DNA of 64,000 nt from Pseudomonadota bacterium (GTDB lineage: Bacteria > Desulfobacterota > Desulfarculia > Desulfarculales > Desulfarculaceae). Below are positions 34,868 through 45,016 of the stretch, in pieces. The notes under the pieces were generated by a model. It was given only the letters and a program-made list of their open reading frames with translations, searched no databases and was not told the origin of the DNA. Where the stretch lies: NCBI GenBank assembly GCA_018902755.1, contig JAHIQI010000010.1, positions 1 to 64,000 of the forward strand, given 5' to 3'. The translations under genes were made by a program, and so were the position numbers. The first letter of the stretch is position 1; the number at the start of each line of letters is the position of its first letter.

Positions 34868-36655
34868 ATGGAAACCCTCGTCCTGACCAACCAGATGATC
34901 ATAGTGCTGGCCCTCATCGGGCTGGCGGTGTTGCTGTTCGTGGTGGAATGGGTGCGCGTGGATGTGGTGGGCATCATGATGATGGTGCTCACCCCCCTGC
35001 TGGGCCTGGTCACCCCCCAGGAAGCCTTTTCCGGCCTGGCCAGCAACGCGGTGGTCTCCATCATCGCGGTGATGATCATCGGGGCGGGCCTGGACCGCAC
35101 CGGGCTGGTGGGCCTGGTGGTGAAACCGGTGCTCAAGCTGGCCGGCGGCCACGCCAATCGGGTGGTGGTGCTAATCTCGGCCACGGTGGCGGGCATCAGC
35201 AGCATCATGCAAAACATCGGGGCGGCGGCCCTGTTCTTGCCCGCGGTGCAGCGCATCAGCCGGGGCCAGATGATCCCCATCTCCCGCCTGCTCATGCCCA
35301 TCGGCTTCGCGGCCATTTTGGGCGGCACCCTGACCCTGGTGGGCTCCAGCCCCCTTATACTGCTCAACGACCTCATCGCGCCCTTTGACCTGCGCCCCTT
35401 CAGCCTGTTCTCGGTGACCCCGGTGGGGCTGTGCCTGGTGGCGGCGGGCATCCTCTACTTCGTGGTGCTGGGCCCCTGGGTCTTGCCCCAGGGAACCATG
35501 CCCCCGGCCGAGCAGATGTGCCATCTGCATCCGGCGGGCGGGGAGCACTTCGAGGTGATCATCCCCCCGGAGCTGCCCCAGCCCCTCACCGCCGAGATCA
35601 TGGCCCGGCGCTACGGGGTGCATCTTTTGGCCCTGGACAAGGTGCACCACGGCGAAAGGGCCATGGCCCCGGACGAGCGCAGCGTGCTCTATCCCGGCGA
35701 CGTGGCCGCCGTGTTGGCCGAGCCCTCGGCCCTGGACCGCCTCGTGCAGGACTTCAACCTTATGGTCAAACCCGACCTGGACTCCTTCGCCGAGGAGCTG
35801 AGCCCCCAGCAGTGGGGCGCGGTGGAGGCGGTGGTGGCGCCGCGTTCGGAGCTGGTGGGCAAGACCCTGGGGCAGGTGCACTTCGTCACCAAGTTTCAGC
35901 TCAACCCGGTGGTGATCTTCCGGGGCGAAACCCCCAACGAGGTGCTGCTGGAGGAGATGGAGTTGAGGGAGGGCGACAGCCTGCTCATGGAGGGGCCCTG
36001 GCAACGCTTCCGCATCCTGGCCGAAAAGGGCTGGCTGATCTTCTGCACCCCGGTGCGCGAGGAGCCCCCGGCCACGGGCAAGGCGGCCTGGGCCGCGGCC
36101 TGGCTGGCGGTGGCCCTGGTGATGATCATGGGCTTCAAGCTGCCCCTGGGCCTGGGGCTCCTCACCGGTGCCCTGGGCATGCTGGTCACCCGGGTGATGC
36201 GGGTGGACGAGGCCTACCAGGCGGTGGACTGGCGCACCGTGTTTCTGCTGGCCGGGCTGTTGCCCCTGGGCATGGCAACCCTCAAGACCGGAGCCGCCGC
36301 CTGGCTGGCCCAGGAAGTCCTGAGCCTGGCTGGGCCCTTGCCTCCCCTGGCGCTGTTGGCCGTGGTGGGAGCGCTCTCCACCGCCTTCACCCTGGTGGTG
36401 AGCAACGTGGGGGCGGTGGTGCTCTTGGTGCCCATCGCGGTGCAGCTGGCCCTGCAGGCCGACGCCGATCCGCGCCTGGCCGCCCTGGCCGTGGGCCTGG
36501 CCACCAGCAACTCCTTCATCCTGCCCACCCACCAGGTCAACGCCCTGTACATGGGGCCGGGCCGTTACCACTCCACCGACTTCATCAAGGCCGGGGCCGG
36601 GCTGTCGCTGCTGTTTTTGGTGGTGATGCTGGCGGTGCTGTACTTCCTGTATTAG
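34868..36655 (+). CDS. SLC13-family anion permease with two TrkA-C domains
   Basis: This 595-residue protein has an N-terminal membrane half (about helices 1-5, to 205), two soluble RCK/TrkA-C domains (about 215-295 and 305-390), and a second membrane half (to 595). The SLC13 repeat motifs are visible: GSSPLILLND in the first half and SNVGAVVLL with LATSNSFILPTHQVN in the second. Relatives move sulfate, dicarboxylates or other anions with sodium. The TrkA-C pair may bind a nucleotide or the substrate to gate transport. The ATG follows GGAAGG. It ends at a repeat island. Confidence 0.9.
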   Translation: METLVLTNQMIIVLALIGLAVLLFVVEWVRVDVVGIMMMVLTPLLGLVTPQEAFSGLASNAVVSIIAVMIIGAGLDRTGLVGLVVKPVLKLAGGHANRVVVLISATVAGISSIMQNIGAAALFLPAVQRISRGQMIPISRLLMPIGFAAILGGTLTLVGSSPLILLNDLIAPFDLRPFSLFSVTPVGLCLVAAGILYFVVLGPWVLPQGTMPPAEQMCHLHPAGGEHFEVIIPPELPQPLTAEIMARRYGVHLLALDKVHHGERAMAPDERSVLYPGDVAAVLAEPSALDRLVQDFNLMVKPDLDSFAEELSPQQWGAVEAVVAPRSELVGKTLGQVHFVTKFQLNPVVIFRGETPNEVLLEEMELREGDSLLMEGPWQRFRILAEKGWLIFCTPVREEPPATGKAAWAAAWLAVALVMIMGFKLPLGLGLLTGALGMLVTRVMRVDEAYQAVDWRTVFLLAGLLPLGMATLKTGAAAWLAQEVLSLAGPLPPLALLAVVGALSTAFTLVVSNVGAVVLLVPIAVQLALQADADPRLAALAVGLATSNSFILPTHQVNALYMGPGRYHSTDFIKAGAGLSLLFLVVMLAVLYFLY

Positions 36656-36659
36656 GGAA

Positions 36660-36692
36660 TTGTTGGGTTTCGCTTCGCTCTACCCAACCTAC
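36660..36692. repeat. Repeat family A, copy 1 (hairpin element)
   Basis: A 33-base unit with GTTGGGT and ACCCAAC as stem and TTCGCTTCGCTCT as loop, ending CCTAC. The identical unit lies at 59608-59640. It begins five bases after the SLC13 stop codon. Similar elements are widespread in unrelated bacteria. Confidence 0.85.
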
Positions 36693-36713
36693 GCGATTCT
36701 AAATAAGGCCATC

Positions 36714-36916
36714 CCAGTAATAGCCGTCATCGCGAGGAGCATCTCGTAAGAGATGCGACGTGGCGATCTTCGCCTTCCCCCAGGCGGGAAGGGGCGTGTC
36801 TGGGCAGCGGAGGCATGACAAGGGAAAAGGAAGTTTGCCACGGCCGGGCAGACCCGGCGGCTTTATCCCGCCGCACGCTTGCCTCTGCCCGGCCTCGCAA
36901 TGACGACTATTGGCTG
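36714..36916. repeat. Repeat family B, copy 2
   Basis: About 203 bases with terminal inverted repeats CCAGTAATAGCCGTCATCGC and (right end) CAATGACGACTATTGGCTG. It shares the internal blocks GATGCGACGTGGCGATCTTC and GAGGCATGACAAG with copy 1. Confidence 0.85.
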
Positions 36917-37030
36917 AAGTCGGTGATCGGGCGGGCGTGTTGTAATTGATGGTTGGTGCTCAGGCGAGAGTATCGGCTGCGAGCAGAGATTGCTTGATCG
37001 CTGCGCTCCTTGCAACGACAAACTCCCTCG

Positions 37031-37057
37031 GGCGGGCGGGGATAAACCCCGCCCCTA
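37031..37057. repeat. Repeat family D, inverted copy
   Basis: The GGGCGGGG-ATAAA-CCCCGCCC core with flanking CCTA is the exact reverse complement of the terminator core at 16094. The preceding 40 bases (GAGATTGCTTGATCGCTGCG) look like a half end of a family B-type element. Confidence 0.7.
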
Positions 37058-37091
37058 CGCGGCCCCACTGGAGCGTACTGTTCACCTCTTC

Positions 37092-37200
37092 GCGGCACAG
37101 CCAGGTGGTGCTAGGCAAGGCGTCGGGCAAGCGAAACCCGCAGGCGTATTGCTAATACGCCGAGGCCGCGAGCGCCGCCCGCAACGCAACATAGCGCCGC

Positions 37201-37203
<3 letters not shown>
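37092..37203. repeat. Repeat family C, copy 1
   Basis: About 112 bases running from GCGGCACAGCCAGGTGG to GCGCCGCCTA. The centre is a perfect hairpin, GGCGTATT-GCT-AATACGCC (37143-37161), and the outer arms form a longer imperfect palindrome. The last three bases are the TAG stop of the minus-strand oxidase gene. Confidence 0.85.
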
Positions 37204-38592
<1,389 letters not shown>

Positions 38593-38665
38593 CGATCCTC
38601 CAGGGTTGCGCCCGGGGGCGGCGGTGTACCATGCTAACTTAATACCATAGCCCGAGGAAGCAATC

Positions 38666-40015
38666 TTGCACCCAATCCGCCGCCACATCGCCCTGCTGAT
38701 CATCCTGGCCGCCCTGGGCCTGGCCTGCGCTCCTGCCCCTGCCCCGGCCCCTCTGCGCCTGCCGCCCCAGGAGATAAGCGCCCTGCTGCCCCGCGCCGGT
38801 CAGGATGGCTGCCTGTTGCGGCCCCAGTACCAACAGGAGCGGGCAAAGGATTATCTGGAGCGCTACTTCGCCTGCTGGACGCGCGTTAAGCCCAAGCACA
38901 GCCGAGACGAGCTGTGGTCCCTGGCCCAACCGGCGGCGGACAAGCCCGGCCTGGGCATCAACCTGCGGCCCCGGCCGAAGAACTGGTACAAAGCCCTGTG
39001 GCAAGAGGCTGGGGGGCTGGCCTACCCCAGCGCCGACTGGCAGGGCCTCACCCTGGGGCCTTGCAACCTGCGGGTGCTGCCCACCCGAGAGCCGGACTTC
39101 GAGGAAGGGCCGGGCGGCGGCTTCCCCTTCGACCGCCTGCAACAGACCTCCCTGCCCGGCGGCCTGCCGGTCAGGGTGTGGCACGTGAGCCCCAGGGGCG
39201 ACTGGCTGGTGGCCGAGACCCCCCTGGCCCTGGGCTGGCTGCCCGTTAGCGCGGTGGGGCGGCTGACCCCGGAACAGGCCGGGCGCTGGATAAAGGGCCC
39301 CTTCCTGGCGGTGACCAAGGACCAGACCCCGGCGCGCACCCTGGGAGGCGGCTTCGTGTTCAACGCCGCCCTGGGCTGGCTGCTGCCCCTGGAGCCGGGG
39401 CAAAGCGGGGCCTGGCGGGTGCGGGCGCCCCTGGGCGCGGTGCTGGGCGAGGCGGTGCTGGGCCCCTGCGCCCTTCCCCTGGAAAACGGCGCGCCCTTCC
39501 CCCTGCCCCTGAGCCCGGCCAACCTGGACGCGGTGGCCACGCCCCTCCTGGGACAGCCCTACGACTGGGGAGGCCAGTGGGGGAGGCGCGACTGCTCGGC
39601 CCTGACCCGCGACCTGCTGGCCCCCTTCGGCCTGTGGCTGCCCCGCAACTCCTCGGACCAGGCCAAGGCCGGGGCGGAAAACATCCCCCTGCAGGGTCTG
39701 GGCGACGCCGAGAAGCGGGCCATAATCATGGCGCGCGGCCTGCCCTGGTTGAGCCTGCTCCATATGCCCGGCCACGTGATGCTCTATCTGGGTGCGCCCC
39801 AGGGTGAGCCCCTGGTGCTCCAGGCCCTGTGGGGCCTCAAGACCCGCACCCCTCAGGGCGAGGGCCGCCTCCGAGTGGGCCGGGTGGTGGTCACCGGCCT
39901 GGAGCCGGGAGCCGAGCTGCCCAATCTGGCCCGGCCCGAGGGCCTGCTGCTGCCCCGCCTCACCACCCTGGTGGTGTTGGCCCCGCCCCAGAGCCGGTGC
40001 CCCCAACCCCACTAA
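38666..40015 (+). CDS. NlpC/P60 peptidoglycan hydrolase lipoprotein with SH3-like domains
   Basis: The product has 449 residues from a TTG behind CGAGGAAG. The signal ends LGLACAP, a lipobox-like site with Cys21. The middle shows SH3b1/SH3b2-type segments (NLRVLPTREPDFEE, GDWLVAETPLALGWLPV). The C-terminal catalytic domain has YDWGGQWGRRDCSALTRDL with the nucleophile Cys and LLHMPGHVMLYLG with the His. Such enzymes cleave gamma-D-Glu-diaminopimelate bonds in cell-wall peptides. It is divergent from the oxidase gene. Confidence 0.88.
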   Translation: MHPIRRHIALLIILAALGLACAPAPAPAPLRLPPQEISALLPRAGQDGCLLRPQYQQERAKDYLERYFACWTRVKPKHSRDELWSLAQPAADKPGLGINLRPRPKNWYKALWQEAGGLAYPSADWQGLTLGPCNLRVLPTREPDFEEGPGGGFPFDRLQQTSLPGGLPVRVWHVSPRGDWLVAETPLALGWLPVSAVGRLTPEQAGRWIKGPFLAVTKDQTPARTLGGGFVFNAALGWLLPLEPGQSGAWRVRAPLGAVLGEAVLGPCALPLENGAPFPLPLSPANLDAVATPLLGQPYDWGGQWGRRDCSALTRDLLAPFGLWLPRNSSDQAKAGAENIPLQGLGDAEKRAIIMARGLPWLSLLHMPGHVMLYLGAPQGEPLVLQALWGLKTRTPQGEGRLRVGRVVVTGLEPGAELPNLARPEGLLLPRLTTLVVLAPPQSRCPQPH

Positions 40016-40105
40016 ATCGATATATTCAATACCTTGGCGACATACGCATCATTATTAACGATTTGACCTTACCGCCAACCCGGCTAAAGTTGATTAAGCC
40101 CGCTC

Positions 40106-40726
40106 ATGATCAGGTGTTTTGGGCTCGCGGGCGAGCCACAGCCAGGCCGGGAGAGCGTCATTTCCAGAGCAGCCACTCATAACATCGCGGATAGCCAGGA
40201 GATCAGCCGCCTGGTGGGGGCCAAGGCCCAGGAGCTTTTCACCAACGGCCGCATGCTCTGCGCCCCGGCGGTGCTCACCGCCCTGAACCGGGGGCTGGGG
40301 GGGGACCTGGACCAGTCCCTGGTCAACAACCTCACCGCCGGTCTGGTGGAGGGCCTGGGCGGGGCTGGTTGCCTGTGCGGGGCGGTGTCCGGGGCCTGCC
40401 TGGGCCTGGGTATGTTCCTGGGCGCGGGCAAGGACGGCGGCCGCGCCAGCCGCCGGGTGGCCGCCGCAAGCAAGGAGTTGCACGACGCCTTCAAGGCCCA
40501 GCGGGGCTCCACCTGCTGCCGGGTGCTCTCCAAAAAAGTCAAGCACGACAAAAAGGCCCACTTCACCCAGTGCGCCGAGCTCAGCGGCCTGGCCGCCGAG
40601 TTGGCCTGCCGCTCCCTTTTGGAGCAGCGTCCCGAACTGGCCCAGGCGGCGGACCTGAACTACCTGCGCCGCGAGGTGGGAAAGAAGTCCGGCTTGGCCC
40701 GTTTGGTCACCGCCGTTTCCGCCTAA
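40106..40726 (+). CDS. C_GCAxxG_C_C-family putative redox protein
   Basis: This 206-residue protein has the family pattern around residues 50-105: RMLCAPAVLTALNRGLG, then GLGGAGCLCGAVSGACLGLGM. A later segment has TCCRVLSKKVKHDK and TQCAEL, so six or more Cys are conserved. The family is annotated as putative redox-active and is common in anaerobes; function is unproven. The ATG at 40106 has no ribosome site. Translation might begin nearer residue 19, where GGGAGAG precedes an ATT codon. It is monocistronic. Confidence 0.78.
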   Translation: MIRCFGLAGEPQPGRESVISRAATHNIADSQEISRLVGAKAQELFTNGRMLCAPAVLTALNRGLGGDLDQSLVNNLTAGLVEGLGGAGCLCGAVSGACLGLGMFLGAGKDGGRASRRVAAASKELHDAFKAQRGSTCCRVLSKKVKHDKKAHFTQCAELSGLAAELACRSLLEQRPELAQAADLNYLRREVGKKSGLARLVTAVSA

Positions 40727-40856
40727 TCGCCACCCAGCACTACCCTTTGGTATAAAAATCGCACCTTGCCCTGGTGTGGCCCCTGGTTTGCCGCCTGAGG
40801 CCCCTCCTGGGGATGTGGGTATTATTTATGCATTATCTCGAGTGGTTAAGACAAAC

Positions 40857-40890
40857 AGAAAGCGCCGGGTGGCTAGTCCCGGCGCTTTCT
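40857..40890 (-). terminator. Strong symmetrical hairpin, probable terminator of the minus strand
   Basis: AGAAAGCGCCGGG (40857-40869) and CCCGGCGCTTTCT (40878-40890) make a 13-base perfect stem with an eight-base loop. On the minus strand it is followed by CTGTTTGTCTTAACC, moderately T-rich. It could end glyA and the structured region behind it. Confidence 0.6.
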
Positions 40891-41095
40891 AGGAAAGGAG
40901 AAAAGGCTTTTAGAAGCTGGTTGCTCTAATATGGAAGCAATTAGGATGCCAACCACCCATCAAAAGCCCTTTTTCCCTGCCTAATCTATTAATTCCAAGC
41001 ACTTGGCCAAAGACACCGGCGACCGGGTTTTCCCTCCGGCAAACCCCGCGGGTACAAATTTTTGAACCGCCGGTGAAGCTCGAGAGGGTCATCTT
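40891..41095 (-). ncRNA. Candidate structured RNA downstream of glyA
   Basis: This stretch of about 205 bases is clearly lower in G+C than its surroundings and precedes the hairpin at 40857. On the minus strand CACCGGCG and CGCCGGTG (41077-41018) close a domain containing smaller stems (GGGTTT...AAAACCC), then CCAAG-TG-CTTGG follows. A 60-codon open frame (40910-41092) exists but has no recognisable protein and weak ribosome site. No known riboswitch or RNA family was identified. It may be a small RNA processed from the glyA 3' region or an independent gene. Confidence 0.3.
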
Positions 41096-41137
41096 GTCTA
41101 ACCTGCCTTAATCAGTGCCAAAAACTCAGTTCAAAAA

Positions 41138-42391
41138 TCAACACTGGCCGGGAGCAATTCCCGGTGCCGGGAAATCCACGCACAGATCGGCCACCAATTC
41201 GCGGATATTTGCCAGAGCGCCCTCATCTTCTATGTTGGCCGCGGCCTGGGCGACGAGCCCGGCGATGAGGTCCATCTCCGCGGTGCCCATGCCCCGGGTG
41301 GTCAGGGCAGGGGTGCCCATGCGCACGCCGCTGGGGTCGTTGGCCGAGCGGGGGTCGAAGGGGATCTTGTTGGCGTTGGCCACGATGCCCGCCCGCTCCA
41401 GGGCGGTGGCCATGGCCTTGCCGGTGAGGCCCGAGGCCCCGGCGTCGATGAGCACCAGATGGTTGTCCGTGCCGCCGGTGACCAGGGTGAAGCCGCGCTC
41501 AAGGAGTCCCTCGGCCAAGGCCTTGCTGTTGACCACCACCTGGCGGCAGTAGTCGGCGTAGGCCGGGGTGGCCGCTTCCTTCAAGGCCACGGCGATGGCC
41601 GCGGTGGTCTGGTTGTGGGGGCCTCCCTGCAAACCGGGGAACACCGCCTTGTCGATGGCCTTGGCCAACTCCTGGCGGCAGAGCACCATGCCTCCCCGAG
41701 GGCCGCGCAACAGCTTGTGGGTGGTGGTGGTCACCACGTCGGCGTGGGGGAAGGGCGAGGGGTGTTGGCCGGTGACGCACAGCCCGGAGATGTGGCTCAC
41801 GTCGGCCACCAGGCGGGCCCCCGCCTCGTCGGCGATCTCGGCGAAGGCCGCGAAGTCCACCACCCGGGGATAGGAGGAAGCGCCGCAGAAGATCATCTGA
41901 GGCTTGAATTCCTGGGCCAGTCGGCGGGCCTGGGCGTAGTCGATGCGCCCGTCTTCCCGGCTGAGGCCGTAGGAGGCCACGTCATAGAAGGTGCCCGAAA
42001 AGCTGGCCTTGGCCCCGTGGGTCAGGTGGCCGCCCGCCGCCAGGTCCATGCCCAGCACCCGGCCCCCCTTGCCCAGCAGGCCCAAATACACCGCCATGTT
42101 GGCCGGGCTGCCCGAATAGGGCTGCACGTTGGCGTGCTCGGCCCCGAATAGCGCCTTGGCCCGGGAGATGGCCAACATCTCCACCTCGTCGATGTTTTCC
42201 TGTCCCTGGTAGTAACGCTTGGCCGGGTAGCCTTCGGAGTATTTATTGCAAAGAATGCTGCCGGTGGCGGCCAGCACGGCGGGGGAAGCGTAGTTTTCCG
42301 AGGGGATCATGCGCAGAACCGACGCCTGGCGCATAGCCTCCTTGTCGATCAGGGCGGCTATTTCGGGGTCGGTGGAGTGAAGAGGGTCCAT
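41138..42391 (-). CDS. glyA: Serine hydroxymethyltransferase
   Basis: This 417-residue fold-type I PLP enzyme has SENYASPAVLAATGS near the N-terminus, NVQPYSGSPANMAVY, and DVSHISGL. The PLP Lys lies in TTTTHKLLRGPRGG near residue 230, and MGTPALTTRGM near 360. It interconverts serine and glycine with tetrahydrofolate, feeding one-carbon metabolism. The ATG at 42391 has AAGGAA upstream. A good sigma-70 promoter with a palindrome lies at 42431-42459. Confidence 0.97.
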   Translation of the reverse strand: MDPLHSTDPEIAALIDKEAMRQASVLRMIPSENYASPAVLAATGSILCNKYSEGYPAKRYYQGQENIDEVEMLAISRAKALFGAEHANVQPYSGSPANMAVYLGLLGKGGRVLGMDLAAGGHLTHGAKASFSGTFYDVASYGLSREDGRIDYAQARRLAQEFKPQMIFCGASSYPRVVDFAAFAEIADEAGARLVADVSHISGLCVTGQHPSPFPHADVVTTTTHKLLRGPRGGMVLCRQELAKAIDKAVFPGLQGGPHNQTTAAIAVALKEAATPAYADYCRQVVVNSKALAEGLLERGFTLVTGGTDNHLVLIDAGASGLTGKAMATALERAGIVANANKIPFDPRSANDPSGVRMGTPALTTRGMGTAEMDLIAGLVAQAAANIEDEGALANIRELVADLCVDFPAPGIAPGQC

Positions 42392-42430
42392 GGTATTGAG
42401 TTCCTTGAAGGTTGCCGTAATAAGGGTCTA

Positions 42431-42459
42431 AACATGGCACAGGCAAAATGCCTTGTCAA
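42431..42459 (-). promoter_or_regulatory. glyA promoter with palindromic spacer
   Basis: TTGACA (42459-42454) and CATGTT (42436-42431) are 17 bases apart on the minus strand. The whole spacer start is the inverted repeat AGGCA-TTT-TGCCT (42453-42441), so a regulator could sit between the two promoter boxes. Confidence 0.6.
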
Positions 42460-42545
42460 CGCCGCGGGGCCTCCCTTGGCGGCCCCGCCGCTTTAGGGTA
42501 GAAAGGTAGTAGAGTTAACCAAGCCTGACCCGCGGAGACAAGCCT

Positions 42546-43442
42546 TTGCGCCTCGAAGGATACAAGCATCTGGAGCTAGCGGACAAGGAAGTATTCACCC
42601 GCCACCTCAAGGCGGGCCCTCCGGCCATAAGCGAGCTTACTTTCTCCAATTTGTTCATGTGGCGCCACCACTACCAGCCCCACTGGCGCGAGGACGGGGA
42701 CTGCCTGTTGGTGGCGGCCTGTCTGGAGGGCGACGAGCCCTTCGGCCTGCCCCCCGCCGGGTCCGGCGACCGGGTGCGGGCGGCCGAGACCCTGTGCAGG
42801 GACATGGCCAAGGCGGGCTATCTGCACGACCTGCAAAGAGTGGGCGAGGACCTGGCCCTGGAGTTGGAGGCCACCGGTCGCTTCAGCATCGCCCTGGATC
42901 GGGGCAACAGCGACTACGTGTATCTGGCCTCGGAGCTGGCCGAACTGCCGGGGAGGCGTTTCCACCGCAAAAAGAACCACTTCAACAAGTTCGTCAAGAA
43001 CTTTTCCTTTGAGTATCGGCCCCTGGGGGCCGAGATGATCCGCCTGGTTCTGGACATGCAGGAAAACTGGTGCCAGTTGCGCGACTGCGACCAGGACCCC
43101 GGTCTGGCCAGCGAGGACCGGGCCATATGGGAGGCCCTTACCAATTACGAGCACCTGGATTACTCCGGCGGGGTGATCCTCATCAACGGCCGGGTGGAGG
43201 CCTTCAGCCTTGGCGAGCCCCTGTCGCCGGACACGGCGGTGATCCACATCGAAAAGGGCAACCCGGACTTCGACGGCATCTACGCGGCCATCAACAAGCT
43301 GTTCGTGGAGGGAGCCTGGTCGGGGATGACCTACATCAACCGGGAGCAGGACCTGGGGCTCAGCGGCCTGCGCAAGGCCAAGGAGTCTTACCTGCCCCAC
43401 CACCTGGTGAATAAGTACGTGGTTACGCCGAACTTTTTATAG
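42546..43442 (+). CDS. DUF2156 (phosphatidylglycerol lysyltransferase C-domain-like) protein
   Basis: The product has 298 residues from a TTG with CGGAGAC before it. Two tandem GNAT-like halves are expected for DUF2156. Visible are PAISELTFSNLFMWRHHY at the start, GRRFHRKKNHFNKFVKNF in the middle, and GVILINGRVEAFSLGEPL with AINKLFVEG late. The family is related to MprF's cytosolic aminoacyl transfer domain but lacks the membrane part here. The amino-acid donor and target are unknown. Confidence 0.8.
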   Translation: MRLEGYKHLELADKEVFTRHLKAGPPAISELTFSNLFMWRHHYQPHWREDGDCLLVAACLEGDEPFGLPPAGSGDRVRAAETLCRDMAKAGYLHDLQRVGEDLALELEATGRFSIALDRGNSDYVYLASELAELPGRRFHRKKNHFNKFVKNFSFEYRPLGAEMIRLVLDMQENWCQLRDCDQDPGLASEDRAIWEALTNYEHLDYSGGVILINGRVEAFSLGEPLSPDTAVIHIEKGNPDFDGIYAAINKLFVEGAWSGMTYINREQDLGLSGLRKAKESYLPHHLVNKYVVTPNFL

Positions 43443-43541
43443 GCTCGCCAGGGCTGGGCGCGCTTGCGCCCCAAGGGGGTTTGCGCTAGCCTGTTAATGA
43501 TTTGGGCCCCACGGCCCCTTGGCAACAAAGGAGCAGGCGGT

Positions 43542-44312
43542 TTGCTGGAACTTAAGCCTTATCAACAAAGACTGGCCCGGCTTCTGGCCGGTTGCGGGGC
43601 CCTGTTTTTCGCCCCGGACCTGCGCCTCAAGGATGGCCGTCCCACCCCCTATTTCGTGAACCTGGGCAAGCTCAACACCGGCCGCCTGGCCTTGGAGATG
43701 GGCCGCTGCTTCGCGGGCTGGATCGCCGAGCAGGGCCTGGCCGGGGAAAACCCGGTGATCCTGGGCCCCTCCTACAAGGGCAGCGCCCTGGCCCTGGCCG
43801 CGGCCATGTGCCTGTGGGAGGACGACGTGGCCGACCTGGCCTTTGACTACGACCGCAAGGAGGCCAAGACCCATGGCGAGGCCAGCGGGGCCAAGGCCAT
43901 GTTCGTCACGGGTGCCCTCACCCCCGGGGCCAAGGTGCTGATCATCGACGACGTGGGCACCTCCATGGCCACCAAGCGCGACCTGCTGGAAAAGCTCGAG
44001 GCCGAGGGCGAGCGCCTGGGCCGGCCCTTCGAGGTGCTGGGGGTGCTGTTGGGCGTGGACCGCCAGCAGACCCAGGCGGTGTACGACGGCGATGGCAAGC
44101 TCATCGAGGGGGTGCGCGGGCCCGACGCCCTGGCCTCCTTTGTCGAGGACACCGGGGTCAAGGTTTGGGCCCTGTTGGGCATCCGGGAGATGGTGCAATA
44201 CCTGGCCGAGGTGGGCGAGCCGGTCAAGGTGGCCGGGACCATGCGCCCCCTGGAGGAGGCCGACGTGCGGCGGGTGGAAGAATACCTGGCTGTTTACGGG
44301 CGGGAGAGTTAG
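43542..44312 (+). CDS. pyrE: Orotate phosphoribosyltransferase
   Basis: The TTG at 43542 with AAGGAGC eight bases before it gives 256 residues, longer than the usual 210-220. The OPRTase marks are SPYF-like PTPYFVNLGKLNTG, GPSYKGSALALA, DYDRKEAKTHGE, and the PRPP loop VLIIDDVGTSMATK. It adds PRPP to orotate in pyrimidine synthesis. The C-terminal 40 residues beyond the core are an extension. The neighbourhood also has pyrK and pyrD further down the same strand. Confidence 0.92.
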   Translation: MLELKPYQQRLARLLAGCGALFFAPDLRLKDGRPTPYFVNLGKLNTGRLALEMGRCFAGWIAEQGLAGENPVILGPSYKGSALALAAAMCLWEDDVADLAFDYDRKEAKTHGEASGAKAMFVTGALTPGAKVLIIDDVGTSMATKRDLLEKLEAEGERLGRPFEVLGVLLGVDRQQTQAVYDGDGKLIEGVRGPDALASFVEDTGVKVWALLGIREMVQYLAEVGEPVKVAGTMRPLEEADVRRVEEYLAVYGRES

Positions 44313-44315
44313 GCG

Positions 44316-44660
44316 GTGCGCCGCGCCCTGGTGTCCCCCCTGCTTTCGGGCCTGGTGATTCCGGGCCTGGGGCAGATCGTGAACCGTCAGGTGGGCAAGG
44401 GGGCCATGATGGTGGCCGCGGCCAGCCTGCTGTTCATGCTCACCCTGGGCTTCGCCTTTCACGAGATAAGCCAGGCGGTGCTGGCCCTGGACGGTTACGC
44501 CGGGCCGGACAAGCTGGCCGCCCTGCGGGGCCAGCTTCTCAAGCAGGGCGTGACCTGGCTGATAATCTTGGGCGGGCTTACCGCCGCCTTGTGGATATAC
44601 GCCGTCATCGACGCTTGGCGGGGGGGCCGGGAGCGTGACGCCGAGTTGGCCGGCCAATAA
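44316..44660 (+). CDS. Small membrane protein of unknown function
   Basis: This 114-residue protein starts with GTG three bases after pyrE. It has LVIPGLGQIVNRQVGKG near the N-terminus, a pattern seen in DUF5683/TM2-like small membrane proteins, and two hydrophobic helices (about 32-52 and 80-101). No enzyme motif is seen. It is tightly placed inside the pyrE-led operon. Confidence 0.65.
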   Translation: MRRALVSPLLSGLVIPGLGQIVNRQVGKGAMMVAAASLLFMLTLGFAFHEISQAVLALDGYAGPDKLAALRGQLLKQGVTWLIILGGLTAALWIYAVIDAWRGGRERDAELAGQ

Positions 44661-44672
44661 GGATTTAGCAGC

Positions 44673-45005
44673 ATGCGTTCCATAGTAATAGACGAACTCA
44701 GGCCGCCGGACATGGAAAAGCTCATCGGCCACCTGGAGGCCACCCTGGGCTCCTCCGGCCTGCCCGATGTCTTTTGGCTGCAAGTGCCCGAGGATCTGTT
44801 GACCCCCGCCCAGAGGGAGCACCCCGACTGCGGGCCCCACCGGGTGGCGGTGGTTTTGGAGTTGGACAGCCTGAAGCTGGAGCTGCTGGTGCGGGCCTCC
44901 CAGAGCCTGCGCTGCTCCTGCACCGGCTACGCCGACGACAGCCAGCGGGAATGGCTCATAGCCTACGTTGACCAACTGATCGAGCAGCTCGAGCTGCAAA
45001 CCTAG
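44673..45005 (+). CDS. Conserved hypothetical protein (110 residues)
   Basis: An acidic soluble protein of 110 residues with VFWLQVPEDLLTPAQREHPDCGPH in the middle and LRCSCTGYADDSQREWLIAYV near the end. Two Cys in CSC and one in DCG could bind metal. I do not recognise the family. It sits between a small membrane protein and a zinc ribbon protein, with 12-base gaps on both sides, so it belongs to the operon. Confidence 0.6.
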   Translation: MRSIVIDELRPPDMEKLIGHLEATLGSSGLPDVFWLQVPEDLLTPAQREHPDCGPHRVAVVLELDSLKLELLVRASQSLRCSCTGYADDSQREWLIAYVDQLIEQLELQT

Positions 45006-45016
45006 GAGTTGAAGAG

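Noticed and set aside
40910..41092. A 60-codon minus-strand protein behind glyA
   Set aside because: No recognised family, weak ribosome site and strong RNA secondary structure in the same stretch; listed as an RNA candidate instead.
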